DNA of 64,000 nucleotides from an uncultured delta proteobacterium. Lineage in GTDB: Bacteria; Desulfobacterota; Desulfobulbia; Desulfobulbales; Desulfurivibrionaceae. Position 1 is the first letter of the stretch. Each line of letters starts with the position of its first letter. The notes under the pieces were generated by a model. It did no database searches. It worked only from the letters and a program-made list of their open reading frames with translations, and was not told the origin of the DNA. The stretch lies in NCBI GenBank assembly GCA_903869265.1, contig CAIPYE010000010.1, forward strand, positions 105,563-169,562, written 5' to 3'. Positions 33,639 to 42,145 of the stretch are shown piece after piece. Both the position numbers and the translations under genes were made by a program.

Positions 33639-34909
33639 AGCTCTCCTGCGAGGTCAATATCCACCACCTGACCAGGGTGGAAGGGCACGGCAACATCCAA
33701 ATCAGCATCAAGAACGGGGTGGTCAAAAAGGCGCAATGGGAAGTGGTGGAAACCCCGCGCTTCTTTGAGGCCATGCTGGTGGGCAAGCACTGGGAAAATG
33801 CGCCCTATATCTGCGGACGGATCTGCGGAATCTGCTCCATCGGCCACACCCTGGCCAGCATCCGGGCCGTGGAAAACGCCTTCGACCTCACCCCTTCGAC
33901 CCAGACCGCAAACTTCAGGCTGCTGCTCAAGCACATGGAAACCCTGCAAAGCCATCTCCTGCACCTGTATTTTCTGGCCGCCCCGGATTTTCTCGGGGTG
34001 GGCAGCGTGCTGCCTCTGACCAAAACCCACCCGGAGGTGGCACAGCGAGCGCTGCGTCTCAAGCTCCTGGCCAACGATGCCTGCGACATTATCGGCGGCA
34101 GACGGTTGCACCCGACCCGGACCGTGGTGGGCGGCTTCACCATGTTGCCGGAAAAAGGCGAGCTGGAAAAGATTCGTCAACGGTTGATGTCCTCGATTCC
34201 AGATCTGCTGGCCTCTGCGGAGCTGTTTAAAACCTTTGCCATCCCCGACTTCAGCCGGGAAACGGAATTCGTCTCCCTCAAAGGCGAAACCGACTATCCC
34301 TTTATCGGCGGCGGGCTTGTCTCAACGGATGGAGTCGTGAAAAAAGAGCAGCAATACCGGGCCATGACCAATGAATACTGCCTAAAAGGCTTCACCTCCA
34401 AGCTGAGCAAACTCTCCCGCCCCTCCTTTGCTGTCGGCGCCTTGGCGCGCCTGAACAACAACTTTGCCCTGCTCCACCCCACCGCGCGGGAGATTTCCAA
34501 ATTTCTGGGCCTTCTCCCTGTGAACCACAATCCGTACATGGGCAATGTGGCCCAACTGGTGGAATGCGTCCAGGTGGTGCTCGATTCCGTGCAGCTCATC
34601 GACACCCTGCTGAGCAGCCCTTGGCAGGAACCGCGCCAGCCGGTAAAGGCGAAAAAAGGCGAAGGGGTAGGCGCGGTGGAGGTTCCCCGGGGCATCCTCT
34701 ATCATTATTATAAATTCGACAAAGACGGCAAGGTGATCAAGGCGGATTGCGTCATCCCGACCAGCCAGAACCACGCCAACATCCTGCACGACATCGAAGC
34801 GCTGGCCAAACAGTATGCCCGGACCGGGAAACAAGACAGGGAGATCGAGCTGTTGGCCGAAATGCTGGTGCGGGCCTACGACCCCTGCATCTCCTGCTCG
34901 GTGCATTAG
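33635..34909 (+). CDS. hydA: [NiFe] hydrogenase (group 3) large catalytic subunit, HydA-like
   Basis: The nickel-iron catalytic subunit of 424 residues. The N-terminal ligand motif is RICGICSIGH (Cys64, Cys67) and the C-terminal one is DPCISCSVH (Cys418, Cys421). The opening NIHHLTRVEGHGNIQISI is typical of group 3. The protein stops directly at the His of the last motif; there is no C-terminal extension of the kind that a maturation protease removes. The hydrogenase would oxidise H2 to make NAD(P)H or run in reverse; group 3b is the best guess from the beta-gamma-delta-alpha order. No hyp or maturation genes are nearby. Confidence 0.93.
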   Translation: MKLSCEVNIHHLTRVEGHGNIQISIKNGVVKKAQWEVVETPRFFEAMLVGKHWENAPYICGRICGICSIGHTLASIRAVENAFDLTPSTQTANFRLLLKHMETLQSHLLHLYFLAAPDFLGVGSVLPLTKTHPEVAQRALRLKLLANDACDIIGGRRLHPTRTVVGGFTMLPEKGELEKIRQRLMSSIPDLLASAELFKTFAIPDFSRETEFVSLKGETDYPFIGGGLVSTDGVVKKEQQYRAMTNEYCLKGFTSKLSKLSRPSFAVGALARLNNNFALLHPTAREISKFLGLLPVNHNPYMGNVAQLVECVQVVLDSVQLIDTLLSSPWQEPRQPVKAKKGEGVGAVEVPRGILYHYYKFDKDGKVIKADCVIPTSQNHANILHDIEALAKQYARTGKQDREIELLAEMLVRAYDPCISCSVH

Positions 34910-35032
34910 CCGTCCCGCTTTGCCATGACCCTCAGGCTCTCAGTCAAAATAGCGATATTCCCCGCGCAAAAAACAATTCCAAATTTCCCGCAACAGGGTA
35001 TGATGCTTAGTATTTTACAAAGGATTTAACGC

Positions 35033-35698
35033 ATGCCAACTGACAACTCTTTAGGCGCCAGCGACCAGAATCGCCGGGAAAATTTCCGCATTGATGACCT
35101 GCTGGCAACCTCGGTGCAAAAAATCGAAAACGGCGTCGTGCCCGTGGCCAGGATTATTCCCGTTGCCCTGTCCGACTCCGGCAGGCTTGGGGCAGGGATA
35201 AAACCTCTGCCCCACGAAATCGACCCATCCTTTGCCCTGATGCTCCTTGAGGCCAATGCCAAGCTGGATCTCCTGTTTGAGTTCTACAAGATGCCCCGAT
35301 ACAATGAGGCCAAAGACCCCAAACCCTCCCTGACCCAGTTGCTCCTCCAGATCAACACCAAGCTGGACAGCCTCCTTGATTTTCATCTTGTTGCCAGACG
35401 ACAGGAAACAACACGGGTTGGGGAGGTAAGCCTGAGCGCCAGCGGAATCATGCTTGTCTCCCATGAGACGCTTGCGGCCGGAGATATCGTTGAAGTCCAC
35501 ATGCTCCTATACACGGACCAACCCTGCTGGGTCGTGGTCGGCGGTTCGGTTGCGCGGGCAAATCCGCTCCCGGAGGGCGGCTGCCAGGTGGCTATCCAAT
35601 TTACCGCAACAAATGCGGCCATCGAAGACGCCATCGCCACCTATGCGCTCAGAAAACAAAAGGAACAACTCATCAGTCAACGCTGGATGGAACCCTGA
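35033..35698 (+). CDS. PilZ-domain protein next to motAB
   Basis: A 221-residue protein with the PilZ basic motif RRENFRI near the N terminus and the second signature GEVSLSASGIMLVSHETL after residue 120. About 100 residues lie between the two, including helices with KLDLLFEFYKMPRYN and NTKLDSLLDFHL, so this is a PilZ domain with a helical insertion; the same architecture is seen in flagellum-associated PilZ proteins of related bacteria. It lies 85 bases before motA, on the same strand, suggesting a c-di-GMP-dependent control of the motor. The insertion may mediate dimerisation. No strong promoter was seen. Confidence 0.78.
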   Translation: MPTDNSLGASDQNRRENFRIDDLLATSVQKIENGVVPVARIIPVALSDSGRLGAGIKPLPHEIDPSFALMLLEANAKLDLLFEFYKMPRYNEAKDPKPSLTQLLLQINTKLDSLLDFHLVARRQETTRVGEVSLSASGIMLVSHETLAAGDIVEVHMLLYTDQPCWVVVGGSVARANPLPEGGCQVAIQFTATNAAIEDAIATYALRKQKEQLISQRWMEP

Positions 35699-35783
35699 TC
35701 TTTTCCAGGTTCAGGTGGAAAAGATTCTCCGCCAGCCGTAAGAAAGCAACCCCATTGACATTTCATAGGGACCAAATACCAAC

Positions 35784-36650
35784 ATGATCACAATCATCGG
35801 CATAATAGTTGTTTTAGGGTCGGTCATCGGCGGCTACGCCATGGGACACGGCAACTTCTCTGTTCTGTTCCAGCCTGCCGAGGTAATCATCATCTTCGGC
35901 GCAGCCACCGGCAGCCTGATTATTTCCTCGCCGACCAAATCGTTGAAGGTTATTATCGGACATCTCGGGGGCGTCTTTGCCGACTCCCATATGAGCAAGG
36001 CCCATTATCTGGAACTGCTGCTGCTCATGAATGCCGTCTTCTTCAAGATTAAGAAAGAAGGGTTGGTCGCCATCGAGTCCGACATCGAGAACCATGAGGC
36101 CAGCCCCCTCTTCCAAAAATACCCCAACATCATGAAAGACCGCGAAGCAGCCGAGTTCATCTGCGACACGGTCCGCACCATGCTCAGCGCCAATTATCCT
36201 GCCTATGAGCTGGACAACCTCATGGAGATCGACCTGGAGGCCAACCAGCACGAACGGATGCTGCCCGCCCACAGCATCACCAAGATAGGCGATGCCCTGC
36301 CCGGCCTGGGCATTGTCGCAGCCGTTCTCGGCATTGTTATCACCATGGGATACATCAACGAATCAGCCGAGGTTTTGGGCCACCATATCGGCGCAGCCCT
36401 GGTCGGCACCTTCTTTGGCGTACTTGCCTGTTATGGCTTTGTCGGGCCCATGGGAACCAAACTGGAACACCATGCCCTTGAGCGGGAAACCTATCTGCGG
36501 GTGATCAAAACCTCCCTGCTCGCCGCCTATTCCACCAGTTTCATGGTACAGTTCGCCGTTGAGGCAGGCCGCCGCGCCATCCCCGGAGACGACCGCCCCT
36601 CCTTTGCCGAGACCGAGGAGGCCATCAAGAAATGGAAGACAAAAGCATAA
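35784..36650 (+). CDS. motA: Flagellar motor stator protein MotA
   Basis: The ion-channel stator subunit of 288 residues, with four membrane helices: MITIIGIIVVLGSVIGGYA and AEVIIIFGAATGSLIISS at the N terminus, then after a cytoplasmic loop (SANYPAYELDNLMEIDLEAN) the pair IGDALPGLGIVAAVLGIVIT and LVGTFFGVLACYGFVGPMG. The PGLGIVAAVLG stretch carries the conserved prolines and the channel face. The 19-base overlap with motB is characteristic of motAB pairs. Confidence 0.96.
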   Translation: MITIIGIIVVLGSVIGGYAMGHGNFSVLFQPAEVIIIFGAATGSLIISSPTKSLKVIIGHLGGVFADSHMSKAHYLELLLLMNAVFFKIKKEGLVAIESDIENHEASPLFQKYPNIMKDREAAEFICDTVRTMLSANYPAYELDNLMEIDLEANQHERMLPAHSITKIGDALPGLGIVAAVLGIVITMGYINESAEVLGHHIGAALVGTFFGVLACYGFVGPMGTKLEHHALERETYLRVIKTSLLAAYSTSFMVQFAVEAGRRAIPGDDRPSFAETEEAIKKWKTKA

Positions 36651-37549
36651 TCATAAAGAAGGTCAAGAAGGTCCAGGGCGGCGGCGGTCACGGCGGCAGC
36701 TGGAAGGTGGCTTTTGCCGACTTCATGACGGGCATGATGGCGTTTTTTCTCCTCATGTGGCTGGTCAACATGACCACCAAGCCGCAAAAAGAGCAACTTG
36801 CCCATTATTTCCAGGAGTACAGCATCTTTGCCGAGGGCGGCGCGGGCGGAAGCGCGGAGATGATCGCCACAGAGCAAGCCCAAACCGAGGCCCAGATCAC
36901 CGTTACCCAAGCCCCGGCCGCCGCCGGGGCAACAACGGAAGGCGAAGGAACCGCCGCAGGCCTGGAACGGCTCAAGGATCAACTGCAAAAGGAAATCGAG
37001 CAACGGCTTACCGATCTCAAGGATCAGGTGCACATTGAGGTTTTTGAAGGCGGGGTCAAGGTGGACATCATGGACAAAGAGGGCAACCCCATGTTCCCTC
37101 TGGGCAGCACAACCCTGACCGAAAGCGGCCAGAAGATTCTGAAGGTACTCTGCGACAACATCAAAAACACCTCAAACCGCATTGAAATCGAAGGCCATAC
37201 CGATGCGGTGACCTACGCCAAGAAAGAATTCGGCAACTGGGAGCTTTCCACCTCCAGGGCCTCAGCCGCCCGCCTCGAAGTGGAGAAAAACGGCATCCCG
37301 TCCAGTCGCCTCCTCCGAGTCTCGGGCTATGCCGCCACCGAGCCGATCATCAAGGAAAACCCTTTTGACCCCCGCAACCGGAGAATAAGCCTGCGCCTCT
37401 ACCCGGAAAAATCGGGCGGCAAGTCTCCTGCCCAGGCGCAACCCCAGCAGCAGGTTCAGCCACAACCGCCACCGCAGGCCCCAGCTCCGGCTACTCCCCA
37501 AATCACACCGCAGGCGCCCCCCCTGGTTCATCCGGCACGGATGAAGTAA
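36632..37549 (+). CDS. motB: Flagellar motor stator protein MotB
   Basis: The stator subunit that anchors to peptidoglycan. A cytoplasmic basic N terminus is followed by a single membrane helix with the ion-binding Asp30 (ADFMTGMMAFFLLMWL), a plug and linker region, and an OmpA-like domain (NRIEIEGHTDAVTY, NWELSTSRASAARLEV, DPRNRRISLRL). The last 45 residues are an unusual Pro/Gln-rich tail (QQQVQPQPPPQAPAPA). It overlaps motA by 19 bases and ends 12 bases from the convergent hgcB. Ion type (H+ or Na+) cannot be told. Confidence 0.95.
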   Translation: MEDKSIIIKKVKKVQGGGGHGGSWKVAFADFMTGMMAFFLLMWLVNMTTKPQKEQLAHYFQEYSIFAEGGAGGSAEMIATEQAQTEAQITVTQAPAAAGATTEGEGTAAGLERLKDQLQKEIEQRLTDLKDQVHIEVFEGGVKVDIMDKEGNPMFPLGSTTLTESGQKILKVLCDNIKNTSNRIEIEGHTDAVTYAKKEFGNWELSTSRASAARLEVEKNGIPSSRLLRVSGYAATEPIIKENPFDPRNRRISLRLYPEKSGGKSPAQAQPQQQVQPQPPPQAPAPATPQITPQAPPLVHPARMK

Positions 37550-37561
37550 CCGCACGGTAAG

Positions 37562-37888
37562 CTAATCAGCAACAGGAACCGCCGCCGGTTTTCCCTCCAC
37601 CGAGCAACAGGCTTCGCTGCTACGGCCCAGCATGGTGTTGAATACCGCCTGGGCGCAGCCCACGCCGCTTTGCACCCAAATTGCCGCGACCGGGCAATTC
37701 ATCATGCAGGCTCCGCACTCCATGCAGGCGTCCAATTCGCTGATCCGCACCTTCTTGCCGCCGTGCGCCATGGCAAAAACCTCCTGCGGACAGACCTCCA
37801 GACACATGCCGCAGCCGATGCAGGCATCCTGCTCAAGCCGCAGGGTGGCAACCCCCTTGAGATACAAAAGCCTTCCCGCTTCCTTCAT
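37562..37888 (-). CDS. hgcB: Mercury methylation ferredoxin HgcB
   Basis: A 108-residue 2[4Fe-4S] ferredoxin proposed to reduce the corrinoid of HgcA and shuttle Hg(II). The two cluster motifs are CIGCGMCLEVCP (residues 23-34) and CMECGACMMNCPVAAI (from residue 55), where CMECGA is the HgcB-type signature. Further Cys78 and a vicinal pair Cys94-Cys95 near the C terminus (SEACCSVEG) match the thiols that bind Hg in HgcB of known methylators. The start ATG at 37888 overlaps the hgcA stop (ATGA), so the two are translationally coupled; open frame upstream lies within hgcA. Convergent with motB. Confidence 0.95.
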   Translation of the reverse strand: MKEAGRLLYLKGVATLRLEQDACIGCGMCLEVCPQEVFAMAHGGKKVRISELDACMECGACMMNCPVAAIWVQSGVGCAQAVFNTMLGRSSEACCSVEGKPAAVPVAD

Positions 37889-38949
37889 TGCAGCCTCCTT
37901 GCCCAGACCAGCAAAAATAACCCGCACAGTACTGCGGCAACTTGGAGCGGCACGGCAAACCGCATCTCCTTCTTCACCCCGGAAAGCGAGGTATAGGTGG
38001 ATGCCCCGGTGAATTCCATGCCGAAAAAGGAGGCAATTGCCGGAATGAGCAGCAGCCAAGCCAAACCTGCAAGGGTGTTGCCCGATGTCCCTGCGCGGGA
38101 AAAAACGACCCCAAGGAATACCAAAGCGGTCATGAGCCCCGCAGCTCCGCCCTTCAAGGAAAAGGCGCGGCCAGGCAGTGCTGGCAACAGCAAGGGGGTC
38201 AGCACCGTCCCGGCAACGATGCCGCTCCACAAACCGAACAGGCCGGTCATCGTCCAACCGCCATGCTCCCGCACATTCTCCCAGAATGACGCCGAACCAA
38301 ACAGACCGCTCGCCCCATACAGCACAACGGACAGGGGCAACGCCCATTTGCAGGCGATAACGAGTTCCACCGGAACCAGGACCGTCCGTTCTGCCAGGGA
38401 AAAAGTCTTATGCCGCATTGCCGGGGTAGCCTGCATCCCACGAGCTAGAAATTCCGAAAGATGGTGGGCCATGACCGGCCCATACACCACAGCAAAACCG
38501 CTCTGTTGCTTCACCGCATGCGCCGCAATGCCAGACGCACCGAGCTGGGGAACAACAAGCCTGCGATGCCGGACCAGTTCGGCAACTTGGCTCTCGGCCA
38601 CCTGGGCACAGAGCGCGGCAGTGCCGAAGGTGCCCTTGCCCGCCGCGCACCAGACATTGATCCCGTTGGTATCAAGAACCAAAATCCAGGCATCCTGCCC
38701 CACCAAGGCAGCGCGCAGATGATCGAAACTCAACTTGTAATTAGCCGTGACCAAGACCGGCGAATTTTCGGTGGGGGTGCCGACGGCGTACAACCCAGGT
38801 TCAACGGTATATCGCATCCGCCCGAAACCCAGGCGAACCAGAAGTGCGCCCCAGCGATCCCGCCCGGTAAGCACGGTGGCAATCCGTGGCACTACGCCCA
38901 CCGGAGTCTCAAACACTCCGGCCACAAAGGCCTGCTCTGCTATAACCAC
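37885..38949 (-). CDS. hgcA: Mercury methylation corrinoid protein HgcA
   Basis: HgcA transfers a methyl group from a cobalt-bound methylcorrinoid to Hg(II), making methylmercury. The cytoplasmic corrinoid domain (about residues 1-180) has the diagnostic cap-helix motif GINVWCAAGKGTFGT, with the Cys101 that ligates cobalt. The C-terminal half has five membrane helices (about 190-212, 234-256, 268-284, 292-312, 333-350), as in known HgcA. Length (354) is normal. The start is a GTG at 38949 beside AGGAG with almost no spacing; a GTG a few codons later is possible. It is coupled to hgcB and transcribed away from the TetR-efflux operon. Confidence 0.96.
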   Translation of the reverse strand: MVIAEQAFVAGVFETPVGVVPRIATVLTGRDRWGALLVRLGFGRMRYTVEPGLYAVGTPTENSPVLVTANYKLSFDHLRAALVGQDAWILVLDTNGINVWCAAGKGTFGTAALCAQVAESQVAELVRHRRLVVPQLGASGIAAHAVKQQSGFAVVYGPVMAHHLSEFLARGMQATPAMRHKTFSLAERTVLVPVELVIACKWALPLSVVLYGASGLFGSASFWENVREHGGWTMTGLFGLWSGIVAGTVLTPLLLPALPGRAFSLKGGAAGLMTALVFLGVVFSRAGTSGNTLAGLAWLLLIPAIASFFGMEFTGASTYTSLSGVKKEMRFAVPLQVAAVLCGLFLLVWARRLQ

Positions 38950-39187
38950 TCCTGCCCGAGGAGGAATCTTCGGGCCTCAACAGCTTTGCTGGCTGCCGGG
39001 TAAAGCGCTTTCCGTCTGTTCCATCTGCCTTGCCCCCACTTTTTTACTCCCAGTCTTTTCACCCTAGCCCCTAGGTTAATCACTCGTCAAGACCGATCAA
39101 TCGCTGGCAGGAGACATCAGGAAAATCTGTTGACAGTGTCTCTGACCTTCTGATAATGTGAATACTTATTTACATAGAGGATTTATT
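38950..39187. promoter_or_regulatory. Divergent control region between hgcA and the TetR-efflux operon
   Basis: Towards tetR (+): TTGACA (39130-39135) and GATAAT (39152-39157), 16 bases apart. Towards hgcA (-): TTGACG (39090-39085) with a weak TAGGGT (39066-39061), 18 bases apart. Between them and hgcA lie a perfect 10-base palindrome AAAGCGCTTT (39002-39011), a candidate operator, and a hairpin GCCCGA/TCGGGC just before the hgcA start. TetR proteins usually bind their own upstream region, so control of hgcA by the same protein is possible but inferred. Confidence 0.5.
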
Positions 39188-39823
39188 GTGCCCACTAAAA
39201 AAAGCACCCATATCCGCCGGGAAGAGATTGTCCAAGCCGCGCTTCAGGTTATCGGCGAAAAAGGCGTGCATGCTCTGACCATCACCGCGATCGCCGGCCA
39301 GGCCGGAATGAGCGACGCCAATATCTACCGCCATTTCAAGGGCAAGCAGGAGATTCTCGGGGCGCTGGGCGATTTCATCAGCGAGGCGGTGATGGGCAAG
39401 GCCGCCGGGATTGCGGCTGGGAAAGGTTCGGCCTTGGAGAAACTCGGCGTCATTTTTCGTTCCCACGCCGCCCTGATTGCCGCAAACCCAGGCCTGCCCC
39501 GTTTCATCTTTTCCGAAGAGATCCACCTCGGCGACCGGCATCTGGCCAAAACCATAGCAGGCAAAATGGCAGGATATATCGAAACACTGAGCAACCTCAT
39601 TGGTGCTGGAATCAAGACCGGAGAGATTCGCGCACTTTCGCCAAGGGAAACCGCAATCACCCTGCTTGGCATGATCCAATTCACCGCCTTGCGCTGGTCC
39701 ATCACCCACGGCGCTTTCAGTTTGGATGCCGAGGCCGAACGGCTGTGGAACAATTTCCTGCGACTCATTCAAACGGTCTCTCCCCCCGCGCCGACAGAAA
39801 CCAACCCCAGGGAACCCGTATGA
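39188..39823 (+). CDS. TetR/AcrR-family transcriptional regulator
   Basis: A 211-residue repressor-type regulator. The N-terminal helix-turn-helix is IRREEIVQAALQVIGEKGV, then ITAIAGQAGMSDANIYRHF with KGKQEILGAL. The C-terminal ligand-binding domain is helical and unlike well-known sensors. The GTG at 39188 has AGAGGA at about seven bases; an upstream in-frame GTG at 39158 overlaps the promoter and is unlikely. It is the first gene of an operon with an outer membrane efflux protein, fusion protein, permease and ATPase, and overlaps the next gene (ATGA), so it presumably represses that operon. Confidence 0.93.
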   Translation: MPTKKSTHIRREEIVQAALQVIGEKGVHALTITAIAGQAGMSDANIYRHFKGKQEILGALGDFISEAVMGKAAGIAAGKGSALEKLGVIFRSHAALIAANPGLPRFIFSEEIHLGDRHLAKTIAGKMAGYIETLSNLIGAGIKTGEIRALSPRETAITLLGMIQFTALRWSITHGAFSLDAEAERLWNNFLRLIQTVSPPAPTETNPREPV

Positions 39824-41082
39824 AAAAAACGCTCCTTTGTATAATGCTGTCCGTATTTTTTACCGGCCCAGCCATGGCAGCGGAACCGCTTACCCTGGAG
39901 GAGGCCTTGGCAACCGCGAAAAAAAATCACCCCCAAATCGAAGAGGCCACCGCAGCCCTGACCGCCTCGGATGCCAAACTCGGGCAAGCCAAGGCCAATT
40001 ACTGGCCCCAGATCAATCTCGCGGCTGACTGGAACAAGAGCGACACCTTTTTGCCAACCTTAGGCGCCATAAAGGAAACAGAACTGTCCTCCACCGCCGT
40101 GGTGGTCCGGCAGAATATCTATGATTTTGGCCGCACCGCCGGAGCAACCGCGGCAGCCCGCGGGGTCAAGGCAGCCGCCATCGAAAGCCTCGCCGCCAGC
40201 CGCCAGGATGTGGCTTTCCGGCTCAAGACCGCTTGGTATCTGCTGTTTGCCGCGGAACAGCAGGTGGAGGCCAGCAGAAAGACTGTGGCTGCTCGCGAAG
40301 CGCTTGCTCTTCAAGCCACGGAATTTTTCAAGCATGGAACCCGCTCCAAGGTGGAGGCCAGCCGCGCCGAAGCCACGCTGTTTGCCGGAAAAAGCCTACT
40401 GATCCGGGCCGAGAACAACCGCGATCTTGCCAAGCTGGAGCTGGCCAACGCCATGGGCGTGATGAGCCTTGATGACCGGCCTCTCCTCGAAACCGAAACC
40501 GTTAGCGCCCCCCTGCCCGCGAATCTTGCCGCTCTGCGGGACGAGGCGCTGAACAGCAGAAGCGAAATGAAACGGCTTATGGCTCTTAGGGAAGCAGCCT
40601 CCGGCTCCCTTCGTTCTGCCAAAAGCGGCTATCTGCCCACCCTTTCCGGCACGGCAAGCTACGGCGATGCCGGGCAAAGCATGCTGCCGGAAGAGAAAGC
40701 CTGGATTCTGGGAGTCAACCTTTCCCTTCCCGTCTTTTCCGGGTTCGCCACCAAGGAGCAGGTGCGGGAGGCGGACGCGCTGATCCAGGGAGTGGGAGCC
40801 CAACAAAAGACCTTACGGATGCAGATTGGCAAGGAAGTGGAGTCCGCCTGGCTGGGAATCAAGGAAGCCAGGGCGCGCTTTGAAGAAAACGTCAAGGAAA
40901 CAGCGGCGGCCCAGGAAAGCCAGCGTCTGGCCATGGAGCGCTACAAGGAAGGGATGGGGACCATGGTCGAGGCCATCGACGCCCAGGCTCAGGCTATGAA
41001 CGCGGAAACCGCCCGGATTCAAGCGGGATACGATGAAAAAATCGCCATGGCCAGACTGGACCGCGCCCTGGGCAAGGAATAA
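39820..41082 (+). CDS. TolC-family outer membrane efflux protein
   Basis: A 420-residue outer membrane channel. The N-terminal signal peptide (KKTLLCIMLSVFFTGPAMAAE) is followed by the TolC pattern: LTLEEALATAKKNHPQIEEA, repeated long coiled-coil helices, and a strand with GDAGQSMLPEEKAWILGVNLS in the second half. The ATG at 39820 overlaps the TetR stop by four bases. It would join the membrane fusion protein and ABC transporter genes that follow into a tripartite export system. The exported molecule is unknown. Confidence 0.92.
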   Translation: MKKTLLCIMLSVFFTGPAMAAEPLTLEEALATAKKNHPQIEEATAALTASDAKLGQAKANYWPQINLAADWNKSDTFLPTLGAIKETELSSTAVVVRQNIYDFGRTAGATAAARGVKAAAIESLAASRQDVAFRLKTAWYLLFAAEQQVEASRKTVAAREALALQATEFFKHGTRSKVEASRAEATLFAGKSLLIRAENNRDLAKLELANAMGVMSLDDRPLLETETVSAPLPANLAALRDEALNSRSEMKRLMALREAASGSLRSAKSGYLPTLSGTASYGDAGQSMLPEEKAWILGVNLSLPVFSGFATKEQVREADALIQGVGAQQKTLRMQIGKEVESAWLGIKEARARFEENVKETAAAQESQRLAMERYKEGMGTMVEAIDAQAQAMNAETARIQAGYDEKIAMARLDRALGKE

Positions 41083-41101
41083 GCAGGATAGGAGAACACC
41101 G

Positions 41102-42145
41102 ATGCAACCTCTGGCAATGTTGAAACACAAGAAAACCAGCTTCATCCTGCTTGGCGTGGCCATAGCCGCCGCCCTTTTCCTGCGGCTCGTTGTTTTTGGC
41201 CAGCCGAAGGTTGAGGTTGTCCATGTGGAAAAACGGGATCTGGCCGCACAGGTGTATGGCAATGGCACGGTTGAAGCCAAGGTGGTGGTCAACGTCGCCA
41301 GCAAGATCACCGGCCGAATAGTCGAGGTCAACGCTGACCAGGGGGATGTGGTCAAGCGGGGTCAGGTTCTGGCCAAACTGGACCTCAGCGAATTGCAGGC
41401 CCAGAATCGCCAGGCCGAGGCCAGTCTGGCGCTGGCGACAAAAAACGCGGCCCGGTTCAAGGCCTTGGTCGCGAAGGATCTGGTTTCGCGACAAGAGGCG
41501 GAACAGTATGAAACCGCTTATCTGTTGGCCAAGGAGGCGGTGGTCGCGAGCCGCTCCCGGCTGGATGATGCCACCATTGTAGCGCCGGAGGATGGCGTTA
41601 TCATCCGGCGCGATTTGGAGCTGGGCGCCACAGTGACTGCGGGATTGCCGATCTTTCTGATGGCCAACCCGGAGACCGTCTGGGTCAAGGCCAATGTGGA
41701 TGAATCGCAGCTCAAGGGAGTGGCGCCCGGACAGCCAACAACCATCACCCTCCGTTCCGCGCCGGGCGAAAAATTCCCCGGCCGGGTGGCCCGCCTTGCC
41801 TGGGAAAGCGACCGGGTCACCGAGGAACTTGAGGTGGATGTGGCCTTCACCCCGGCCTTGTCGCACTTCCGCCTGGGCGAACAGGCCGATGTGCTGATCG
41901 CGGCAGGCGCGAAGCAGGGAGCGCCCTCCATTCCCAAAACCGCCTTGGTGACCAGGGAAAAACAGCGTGGTGTCTGGGTGGTGGAAAAAAACCGCCTCCG
42001 TTTCCAGAAAATCGGGACTGGCATTGAGGACGCCCAGTTTATCGAGATCACCACCGGCCTTGCCGGAAACGAAGCCATCGCCCTTGCCGCGCCGGAAAAA
42101 ATGGCCCAGCTCACCGACGGCCAGAAGGTCCGAGTAGCCAAATGA
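41102..42145 (+). CDS. Membrane fusion protein (HlyD/RND-type periplasmic adaptor)
   Basis: A 347-residue adaptor with one N-terminal membrane helix (TSFILLGVAIAAALFLRLVV), a split lipoyl/barrel-sandwich (YGNGTVEAKVVVNVASKITG and ATIVAPEDGVIIRRDLE), a coiled-coil hairpin between, and a beta-barrel domain (VWVKANVDESQLKGVAPGQP). AGGAG precedes the ATG at 41102. It lies 19 bases after the outer membrane protein gene and overlaps the permease gene by four bases (ATGA). Confidence 0.93.
   Translation: MQPLAMLKHKKTSFILLGVAIAAALFLRLVVFGQPKVEVVHVEKRDLAAQVYGNGTVEAKVVVNVASKITGRIVEVNADQGDVVKRGQVLAKLDLSELQAQNRQAEASLALATKNAARFKALVAKDLVSRQEAEQYETAYLLAKEAVVASRSRLDDATIVAPEDGVIIRRDLELGATVTAGLPIFLMANPETVWVKANVDESQLKGVAPGQPTTITLRSAPGEKFPGRVARLAWESDRVTEELEVDVAFTPALSHFRLGEQADVLIAAGAKQGAPSIPKTALVTREKQRGVWVVEKNRLRFQKIGTGIEDAQFIEITTGLAGNEAIALAAPEKMAQLTDGQKVRVAK

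Noticed and set aside
39100..39120. A partial match to the cobalamin riboswitch B12 box (GGCAGGAGACATC) upstream of tetR
   Set aside because: Only the core matches; the rest of the riboswitch would lie within hgcA and a promoter follows it, so it is unlikely to be real. Corrinoid-linked HgcA nearby made it tempting.
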